A stretch of 11,083 nucleotides of DNA, taken from the NCBI GenBank assembly GCA_947177925.1, contig CAMWWJ010000083.1, positions 1 through 11,083 on the forward strand. Reading direction: 5' to 3'. Both the position numbers and the translations under genes were made by a program. Source of the stretch: an uncultured Lachnospiraceae bacterium. GTDB lineage: Bacteria > Bacillota > Clostridia > Lachnospirales > Lachnospiraceae. This document shows positions 6,295 through 11,083 of the stretch, piece after piece. The first letter of the stretch is position 1. The number at the start of each line of letters is the position of its first letter. The notes beneath the pieces were generated by a model that did not search any database, was not told the origin of the DNA, and worked only from the letters and a program-made list of their open reading frames with translations.

Positions 6295-6819
6295 ATGAAT
6301 GTACTTGCAAACATTTCTAATATTATCATACCTCTTTTGATTTTTTATATCATTGCTTATGGCATTGCGGAAAAAGTAGAGGTTTATGAGGATTTTATAA
6401 AAGGGGCAAAGGATGGACTTATTACAGTAGTAAATATCATGCCTACCATGATTGGGCTTATGGTGGCAGTAGGTGTCCTGCGGGCCTCCGGCTTTCTGGA
6501 TTTTATAGGAAGGCTGTTTGGGCAGTTGACGGAAAAAATAGGGTTTCCGGGAGAGCTGGTTCCATTGAGTTTTATTAAAATGTTTTCTTCCTCTGCAGCT
6601 ACAGGGCTCGTACTGGATATTTTCAAAGAATATGGAACAGATTCCAGGATGGGGCTGATTACATCGCTGATGATGAGCTGTACGGAAACCATTTTTTATA
6701 CAATGTCGGTTTATTTTATGGCGGCAAAGGTTTCGAAAACAAGATTTACTTTGACCGGCGCTCTTCTTTCCACATTGGCAGGCACTGTAGCCAGTGTCAT
6801 ATTGGCAGGAATTATGTAA
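6295..6819 (+). CDS. spmB: SpmB-like spore maturation / nucleoside-recognition (gate domain) membrane protein
   Basis: The 174-residue integral membrane protein is close in length to B. subtilis SpmB (178). The ATG at 6295 follows GGAGG (6284-6288); a TTG at 6262 in the same frame is less likely. It has hydrophobic segments near residues 3-23, 40-60 and 153-173 and the conserved SpmB stretches IMPTMIGLMVAVGVLRASG, LVPLSFIKMFSSSAATGLV and MMSCTETIFYTMSVYF. In Bacillus, SpmA and SpmB act together in spore-core dehydration. Here no spmA lies next to it: the upstream neighbour is asnA and downstream is only a short gene remnant. It may be cotranscribed with asnA. The biochemical function is not settled even in model species. 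Confidence 0.88.
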   Translation: MNVLANISNIIIPLLIFYIIAYGIAEKVEVYEDFIKGAKDGLITVVNIMPTMIGLMVAVGVLRASGFLDFIGRLFGQLTEKIGFPGELVPLSFIKMFSSSAATGLVLDIFKEYGTDSRMGLITSLMMSCTETIFYTMSVYFMAAKVSKTRFTLTGALLSTLAGTVASVILAGIM

Positions 6820-6830
6820 AAAAACAGCTT

Positions 6831-6908
6831 ATGCGCCTGACCATGGACCGGAATCCTCAGGTGTTCGCAACGGCTATCAGAGAGGAGTTTGAACAATTCA
6901 TTTTATAA
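6831..6908 (+). pseudogene. Short 25-codon ORF, possible C-terminal remnant of a lost gene
   Basis: Directly after the spmB stop, a frame encodes MRLTMDRNPQVFATAIREEF and then EQFIL, ending at TAA 6906-6908. Codon use looks like a real gene, with GC at many third positions, and the ending resembles the amphipathic C-terminal helix of an ordinary soluble enzyme. There is no ribosome binding site ahead of its ATG, and the frame has no complete gene upstream. I do not recognise the family. A deletion that fused spmB to the tail of another gene would explain it. Confidence 0.4.
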
Positions 6909-6919
6909 AAACAATACAA

Positions 6920-6957
6920 AAAGGGACTCATACGATTTAAATGAGTCCCTTTGTTTT
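6920..6957. terminator. Bidirectional rho-independent terminator shared by the spmB region and the AEC permease gene
   Basis: A perfect 12-bp stem, AAAGGGACTCAT (6920-6931) with ATGAGTCCCTTT (6941-6952), encloses a nine-base loop and is followed by GTTTTT. It ends transcription from the left. On the minus strand, the A-rich flank supplies a T-run for the permease gene. The last codons of the permease (KGLI and the stop, 6937-6951) lie inside the loop and stem. Confidence 0.85.
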
Positions 6958-7899
6958 TAATAAAAACAGCCAGAAGGTCAGGGTAACTGAGCTTAAAAAG
7001 GTGGTAGTCACTACTGTACTGGAGGTGAGAACTCCCTCATGCCCTAAATTTTTGGCCATAATAAAGCAGCTTGCAGTAGTGGGGGCACCCAGCATAACCA
7101 GTATAGCAACCAGTTCTTCCCCGCGAAAGCCCAGGTAGGAAGCAAGAGGAAGGAAAAGGGCAGGCTGCAGCATGAGCCTTGCAAAAGAAGCAGCCAGAGT
7201 AGGTGCGATTCTGTTCAAAGCTTTTTTCCCTTCAAAAGCAGCGCCTAAGCCGATCAGTGCAAGGGGCGTGGCAAGATTTGAAAAATTCCCGGCCGTTTTT
7301 AAAAGGATTTGGGGAATAGGGAGCTTTGACAAAGAAGCGGCCATTCCAAGGATGATACCTATAATAATGGGATTTTGGGCAATGCCCGTCAAGGTCTTTT
7401 TCAAATGGGCTTTATTCAGGGAAGAAGTCCCTTCTGCCATTTCCTTTGGATTTGTCAGAGACAATATAATGACAGCATAAATGTTATATAGCGGAACTGT
7501 TCCGATAATCATTAAAGGAGTTACCCTGGAGGAGCCATAAATATTTTGTATAAAGGCAAGGCCAAGCACTGCCGCGCTGCCCCGATAGGAGGCCTGAATG
7601 AATTCCCCAAGGATGGTTTTGTCTTTTAAAAAGAATATGGAAAGGGCTGTAATAAGCAGACAGCATATAAGGGTAACGAAAAAGCAGTACAGAACATACC
7701 GTGTATCCCATACCTGATAAAAATCTGCGTTATAAATGTCTAAAAATAACAAAACAGGCAAAGTTATGTTATAATTGAACTTATTTAGGGTGGTGACAAA
7801 GGAGTCATCCAGGTAACGAAACTGTCTTAGTATGTAGCCGATGGTCATTGTCAGGAAGATGGGGATGGTTGCGTTTAAGCTAAAGATTAGATTGTTCAA
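6937..7899 (-). CDS. AEC (auxin efflux carrier) family permease
   Basis: The 320-residue protein has about ten membrane spans in two halves, typical of the AEC/malate-permease family (usual length about 300-320). Recognisable features are the N-terminal IPIFLTMTIGYILR, the NYNITLPVLLF segment, YRGSAAVLGLAF, the second-half start NPIIIGIILGMAAS, LATPLALIGLGAAF, and the conserved C-terminal APTTASCFIMA. Family members export or exchange organic acids or amino-acid derivatives; the substrate cannot be read from the sequence. The start codon is TTG (7897-7899): AGAAGG lies eight bases ahead and no ATG in this frame fits better. It is monocistronic, with a strong promoter at 7926-7954 and a terminator overlapping its stop. 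Confidence 0.92.
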   Translation of the reverse strand: MNNLIFSLNATIPIFLTMTIGYILRQFRYLDDSFVTTLNKFNYNITLPVLLFLDIYNADFYQVWDTRYVLYCFFVTLICCLLITALSIFFLKDKTILGEFIQASYRGSAAVLGLAFIQNIYGSSRVTPLMIIGTVPLYNIYAVIILSLTNPKEMAEGTSSLNKAHLKKTLTGIAQNPIIIGIILGMAASLSKLPIPQILLKTAGNFSNLATPLALIGLGAAFEGKKALNRIAPTLAASFARLMLQPALFLPLASYLGFRGEELVAILVMLGAPTTASCFIMAKNLGHEGVLTSSTVVTTTFLSSVTLTFWLFLLKTKGLI

Positions 7900-7925
7900 A
7901 ATGATTACCTTCTTTCAATTTATGG

Positions 7926-7954
7926 ATTATACGGGATGTGGGAGGATTTGTAAA
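7926..7954 (-). promoter_or_regulatory. Promoter of the AEC permease gene
   Basis: On the minus strand, TTTACA (7949-7954) and a perfect TATAAT (7926-7931) are separated by 17 bases, predicting a start near 7919 and a leader of about 20 nt. This is among the best promoter matches in the window and supports the TTG start at 7899. Confidence 0.7.
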
Positions 7955-7988
7955 GATGTGTGAGCGGGGATTTCGATGGGGGACGGAC

Positions 7989-8095
7989 GTAGGAGGCGGC
8001 ATATCCGTAAGGACTGGCGTTTTCATTAAGGCCTATAAGACATTTCCATCCAAAGCCCCTGTCCCGCCAGCCCATACGGATATGCCACCTCCTAC
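7989..8095. repeat. 107-bp imperfect palindrome; candidate MITE or repeated extragenic palindrome
   Basis: The outer arms 7989-8009 and 8075-8095 (GTAGGAGGCGGCATATCCGT plus A, and its complement) match at 20 of 21 positions. Inner arms CTGGCG (8014-8019) and CGCCAG (8065-8070) extend the pairing after a small internal bulge. The remaining loop of about 45 nt is not clearly structured. There is no T-run after either arm, so it is not a simple terminator, and it encodes no obvious protein. It separates the permease promoter from a decayed restriction-enzyme fragment. It could be a non-autonomous mobile palindrome of this genome, but no second copy lies in the window. Confidence 0.6.
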
Positions 8096-8120
8096 TGGGT
8101 ATTGAAATGCCGTTGTCTGA

Positions 8121-8348
8121 GGATGGAGAAGAGTATGTGAAGGGATATGGACAGGTGGATTTGGATTTCAGGAGGCTTACGCAGGAAGGGATTATTATGA
8201 TAGAATGGTAGGCGCAGTGTTAACAAATCAGTATTTTACAAAGCCCGCTATTGAGGCAGCAGGAAAGCTGAAAATACTTCTTTGGGACAGGGAGTATTTA
8301 ACGGCTATGATAGAGGAGGAAGATACCAATGCAGAAAGAAGACATTAG
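8121..8348 (+). pseudogene. C-terminal remnant of an Mrr-family restriction endonuclease domain
   Basis: The frame open from 8121 to TAG 8346-8348 encodes, from 8163, GFQEAYAGRDYYDRMVGAVL and then TNQYFTKPAIEAAGKLKILL followed by WDREYLTAMI. This matches the end of the Mrr catalytic domain (PF04471): the QE.YAG..YY helix, the TN.YFT..A strand-helix and the final LWDR. The N-terminal part carrying the catalytic D and QxK residues is absent, and a TGA at 8118 closes the frame, so it cannot work. Its last 20 bases overlap the start of the NA37 gene and it holds that gene's ribosome site. A different frame from 8107 (MPLSEDGEEYVKGYGQ...) also looks protein-like, so a frameshift could be part of the decay. 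Confidence 0.7.
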
Positions 8349-9354
8349 AATTAAAAGAGTAATCGTACATATTATGGACTCCCTTGTGGGATTGCCGGTA
8401 TTATCGGATACAGAAGTGGAGTTTGGTTCTGATTTTGCGGATTTTTTGCGGGAGCATATTTATAAAATCATGTCCAGCGATGATTGCAAGCAGTGTAAAT
8501 TTTATGAAAAGGAATCGGAAGTGTATCGAATGCTGATACAGTATAGTGAGGAAAACTTTATCCCCATGAGCCAGGATATGGCAAATTACCTGTATCAGAT
8601 CATGAACAGCAATATTGATATTCCGCCGGCGGATTTGGTTATCGTGCGCTTTAAGGCAAATGACAGGGAATATCTGGGAATTTTGAAAATGAACTATAAG
8701 GAGTCTTATACCCATCGTACAAAGACATTGGAAGAGGGAGAAGGAAATGAAAATGAAATTATAAAGTACCGCTCCATTCTTCCGGCAGAAAGTCAGCGGC
8801 TTTCGGAAGCGGCTATAATCGATCTGGGCGATTTATCTGTCCGGGCTATTGAGAAAAAATATGATATCAATGGGGAAAAGACCAATTACTTTACCTATCT
8901 GTTTTTAAAATGCAGCAGTGAACTGTCCCATAAGTCCAAGCTTTCTATCGTGTCCAAAGCCGTGGAAAGCGTCCAGAATAATTATTATGATGAAAGCGCC
9001 CTCTATGAACAGACTATGCGCGCCAAAAATATCATACATGAGGCATTGGAGGAAAACGGCGGCTTTATGGTAGAGGAAATAGCGGAAAAGATTTTTGAGG
9101 AAAAGCCGGAATTAAAAGTGGAATTTCAGGATAAAATGGAAAAGTACGACATGGTAAAGCAGGAAATCGCACCACAAAGTGAACGCACTACTAAAAAATA
9201 CGAGACCCAGTATTTAACCACAGATTCTGGCATCGAAATTAAGATTCCCATGGAGCAGTACAATGATCCGGGCAGAGTGGAGTTTATTACCAATCCGGAT
9301 GGCAGTGTTTCCGTACTTATTAAAAATATAGGACATATTAAGGCAAAGCTGTAA
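8329..9354 (+). CDS. 37-kDa nucleoid-associated protein (NdpA/YejK, NA37 family)
   Basis: The 341-residue protein matches the Firmicutes branch of the NA37 family (PF04245). It begins IRIKRVIVHIMDSLVGLPVL, continues EFGSDFADFLREHI and carries a Cys53-x-x-Cys56 pair. The family core ADLVIVRFKANDREYLGILK and MNYKESYTHR follows (about 105-135), then the acidic ILPAESQRLSEAAIIDLGDL. The E. coli homologue YejK binds nucleoid DNA; the precise role is unclear. The ATG at 8329 is preceded by GGAGGA about nine bases upstream. That site lies in the Mrr remnant (8121-8348), whose reading frame overlaps the first 20 bases. A terminator-like hairpin follows immediately. The gene looks intact. Confidence 0.85.
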   Translation: MQKEDIRIKRVIVHIMDSLVGLPVLSDTEVEFGSDFADFLREHIYKIMSSDDCKQCKFYEKESEVYRMLIQYSEENFIPMSQDMANYLYQIMNSNIDIPPADLVIVRFKANDREYLGILKMNYKESYTHRTKTLEEGEGNENEIIKYRSILPAESQRLSEAAIIDLGDLSVRAIEKKYDINGEKTNYFTYLFLKCSSELSHKSKLSIVSKAVESVQNNYYDESALYEQTMRAKNIIHEALEENGGFMVEEIAEKIFEEKPELKVEFQDKMEKYDMVKQEIAPQSERTTKKYETQYLTTDSGIEIKIPMEQYNDPGRVEFITNPDGSVSVLIKNIGHIKAKL

Positions 9355-9395
9355 AATACTTTGAAGAAAAAATAATTGGAGTTTCAAAGTATTTT
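9353..9395 (+). terminator. Hairpin after the NA37 gene; terminator or operator
   Basis: A perfect 13-bp stem, AAAATACTTTGAA (9353-9365) with TTCAAAGTATTTT (9383-9395), has a 17-nt loop and begins on the stop codon. The stem is AT-rich and the T-run is part of the stem, so it would be a modest terminator. Its arms (TTTGAA...TTCAAA) also resemble the kind of inverted repeat bound by MarR/FabT regulators. It lies just upstream of the MarR promoter, so an operator role is possible. Confidence 0.55.
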
Positions 9396-9397
9396 CA

Positions 9398-9426
9398 TTG
9401 ATTTATAATGAAAATAGTGGTAAAAT
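9398..9426 (+). promoter_or_regulatory. Candidate promoter of the MarR regulator gene
   Basis: TTGATT (9398-9403) and TAAAAT (9421-9426) are 17 bases apart. An alternative -10, TATAAT (9404-9409), overlaps the spacer but has only a weak -35 (GTTTCA, 9381-9386) within the hairpin arm. Confidence 0.5.
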
Positions 9427-9474
9427 GTACGCATGATCCATTAGTCTGGCGCTACAATGGACAAAAGGATTAGA

Positions 9475-9954
9475 ATGCTGCAAATGAAAATGATTTATCT
9501 GACCGAGGAAAATATCGTGAATATAAACAGTGCACTGAATGAACTTTTAGTAGTATTATTTAGGGATATCAATGAAATAGAAGAAAAAGCCGTTCGAACA
9601 GGTCAGTACAAGAACATGACGGCAAATGACATGCATGTAATCGAAGCCATTGGCATAAACGGCGCAAAGAACATGTCTGCCGTTGCCAAAGCTTTAAATG
9701 TGACTACCGGAACTCTTACGATTGCCATTAATTCACTTGTAAAAAAGAATTATGTGGAAAGAGTCCGCAGTGAAGAAGACCGCCGGGTCGTTCTGGTATC
9801 GTTGACCCCAAAAGGAAGAAAGGCATTTTATCATCATAAGAAGTTTCATGACGATATGATTGACCAGATTGTGGAGCAGCTGGACGAACCGGAAAAAGCG
9901 GTATTGGAAAAGGCATTGACAACTCTGGCAGAGTTTTTTAAAAATAAGAAATAA
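9475..9954 (+). CDS. MarR-family transcriptional regulator, FabT-like
   Basis: The 159-residue dimeric winged-helix regulator has N-terminal dimer helices (about 11-45, with LNELLVVLFRDINEIEEKAV). The HTH is at about 52-92: MHVIEAIG, then MSAVAKALNVTTGTLTIAIN as the recognition helix region. The wing is RSEEDRRVVLVSLT (98-111), with the family Asp-x-Arg, and a C-terminal dimer helix follows. I prefer the ATG at 9475 because AAAAGGA lies five bases ahead of it; the ATG at 9457 would add six residues but has no ribosome site. The sequence most resembles the FabT-type regulator that in Lachnospiraceae usually heads the fatty-acid synthesis operon. Here no fab gene follows: the next gene is convergent. 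It is therefore either a paralogue or a relocated copy, and its targets are unknown. Confidence 0.85.
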   Translation: MLQMKMIYLTEENIVNINSALNELLVVLFRDINEIEEKAVRTGQYKNMTANDMHVIEAIGINGAKNMSAVAKALNVTTGTLTIAINSLVKKNYVERVRSEEDRRVVLVSLTPKGRKAFYHHKKFHDDMIDQIVEQLDEPEKAVLEKALTTLAEFFKNKK

Positions 9955-11083
9955 GAGCCATTCTGGACAGAGTCCAGAATGGCTTCTTTGATAAGAGGAA
10001 AGGGTGATGGTCCAAGCTCTAATAGCAATTGATGGAATCTGGCATCGCTGTAGGAATCGCCCCAGTTAGCTTTTGCTAATTCTTTGCATTCAAGCATTTC
10101 CAGATAGCCTAAATAATATTTCAGATAATTAGCAGGTTCTGCGCCGATATAAAAATAGATGGCATCTATGGTCTCATTATCGGTAATTCCCAGATTATGC
10201 AGATAAGGTGCAATTTCCTCCGCCGACATGCCTTCATAATGAATCATAATGTCCAAAAGGGAGTATAGGCAGAGCTGAATGCTCCTGTCTAATGAAACAG
10301 CCTGATAGATAGTTTCCAGACTGGAATCATCGGACAGATTTTTTCCACACCGGGCAGCATATTCGTAGGAAAGCATTTCTGTGTAGGTGGCATACCCCTC
10401 TATGTAGCCTCCAAAATAAAGAAGATTTCTTAAGGGAGGCAGCTTTTCTTTTTCGCTGCAGGCATGAAAGGCAACGGACTGGTATAAATGTCCGGGAAAG
10501 CCTTCGTGAGCCAGAGTTGTGTATAAATCAATTCCCTGGCTGGTTGAGGAATGGTTAATGTAGATGACATTTTGAGAAATGGCATCTAAAGGAGGCGTAA
10601 AATAATAGGCCGGACTGGTATAAGCCTCTAAAGAAGCATCTACGTCCTTTACTGTATAGCTGTAGGATTCATCTGGCTTAAAAGGAAACTGGGAGTCCAT
10701 CTGCTTTTTAATGTCCTCAAGGATTTCAACAGGGGTGAGCGCTTCCAAAGGGTCCTGGAAGCTTTCATATGCTCCGGAGGGCAGTGCAGCTACTGTGCTG
10801 TGAAGTAAAAGAAAATCTTCCTGAAGCTTATCTGTTAAGAGAGCCTTTATTTCTGGTATAGATTTATCGGTGCCTACCTTGGTTTTTACAAGGTACTCAT
10901 AATATTTCTTTCCGTCTTTATCATGACATAGCCCGGCCTGTTCTTTTCCCGTTCCCTTTAAGACGGTAAGACAATCGCCTAAGGCCTGATAAGCTGGAAA
11001 TAATACGGTAGTCAAAAGTCTGTCATTCTGAGAAATATAATAATTTTTTTCGGAAGAGGATATTTCCCCTTCTGTCAGCAAAG
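9846..11083 (-). CDS. DUF885 family putative metalloprotease, 5' part beyond the window
   Basis: The visible part is about 412 codons; DUF885 proteins are usually about 550-600 residues, so the N-terminus lies beyond the right edge. A TTG at 11079-11081 in frame is not a believable start. The zinc-binding-type motif HEGFPGH lies about 192-198 codons from the edge, followed by GGYIEGYATYTEML (about 224-237), which supplies conserved glutamates. The C-terminal block YSDARFHQLLLELGPSPFP is typical. The family is related to gluzincin-type carboxypeptidases; the substrate here is unknown. No signal peptide can be assessed. Oddly, the frame does not stop after the family end (ILDSVQNGS, about 9966). 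It runs through the hairpin at 9955-9989 and a further 110 bases antisense to the MarR gene, adding a low-complexity Ser-rich tail. Confidence 0.88.
   Translation of the reverse strand, partial: LLTEGEISSSEKNYYISQNDRLLTTVLFPAYQALGDCLTVLKGTGKEQAGLCHDKDGKKYYEYLVKTKVGTDKSIPEIKALLTDKLQEDFLLLHSTVAALPSGAYESFQDPLEALTPVEILEDIKKQMDSQFPFKPDESYSYTVKDVDASLEAYTSPAYYFTPPLDAISQNVIYINHSSTSQGIDLYTTLAHEGFPGHLYQSVAFHACSEKEKLPPLRNLLYFGGYIEGYATYTEMLSYEYAARCGKNLSDDSSLETIYQAVSLDRSIQLCLYSLLDIMIHYEGMSAEEIAPYLHNLGITDNETIDAIYFYIGAEPANYLKYYLGYLEMLECKELAKANWGDSYSDARFHQLLLELGPSPFPLIKEAILDSVQNGSYFLFLKNSARVVNAFSNTAFSGSSSCSTIWSIISS
9955..9989. terminator. Rho-independent terminator between convergent MarR and DUF885 genes
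   Basis: A perfect 11-bp stem, GCCATTCTGGA (9957-9967) with TCCAGAATGGC (9973-9983), is extended by one A-T pair and one wobble, with a three- to five-base loop. It is followed by TTCTTT on the plus strand, right after the MarR stop codon. On the minus strand it lies inside the DUF885 reading frame. Confidence 0.8.

Overview
The window looks like a chromosomal segment from a spore-forming Clostridia, most likely a Lachnospiraceae. It is AT-rich, uses strong GGAGG-type ribosome binding sites and simple intrinsic terminators, and carries gene families typical of that group: AsnA, SpmB, a 37-kDa nucleoid-associated protein (NA37), a FabT-like MarR regulator, a DUF885 protein, an Rpn-type PD-(D/E)XK protein and a Txe/YoeB toxin with a RelB/DinJ antitoxin. 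The genus cannot be fixed from sequence alone.

Layout. (1) 97-2943 (+): a large secreted protein with two tandem DUF6273-type domains, each ending in a WWWLRSPG...GVCPALHI segment, followed by one Big_3-like and two Big_2-like immunoglobulin domains. (2) 3063-3590 (-): a Txe/YoeB toxin and its RelB/DinJ antitoxin, with their own promoter. (3) 3998-5029 (+): an Rpn-family protein with an unusual hairpin-bearing in-frame insert. (4) 5179-6819 (+): asnA and an spmB-like gene without spmA. (5) 6937-7899 (-): an AEC-family permease with a TTG start. (6) 7900-8328: an intergenic scar with a 107-bp palindromic element and the C-terminal remnant of an Mrr-type restriction endonuclease. (7) 8329-9354 (+): the NA37 gene. 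(8) 9475-9954 (+): the MarR regulator. (9) 9846 to the right edge (-): a DUF885 gene, cut by the window, whose 3' end runs antisense into the MarR gene.

The most notable signal is inside the first gene. Its two WWWLRSPG segments, 915 bp apart, have the signature of variable regions (VRs) of a diversity-generating retroelement (DGR). Of 26 aligned codons, 16 differ, all changes are amino-acid changing, and 15 of the 16 keep the same third base. Nine of the ten unchanged codons contain no adenine. The core is bordered by a perfectly conserved adenine-free 24-bp block upstream and a perfectly conserved 23-bp block downstream. This is what adenine-directed mutagenic homing from an AAY-rich template would leave. 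The gene would then encode a surface or secreted binding protein with two diversified lectin-like faces. No reverse transcriptase or template repeat lies in the window, so the machinery would have to be upstream of position 1 or elsewhere in the genome.

The rest is a mixture of housekeeping genes (asnA, spmB, NA37, MarR, DUF885) and accessory material (toxin-antitoxin, Rpn protein, restriction-enzyme remnant, palindromic element). It has the look of a chromosomal region that repeatedly gains and loses small accessory pieces.
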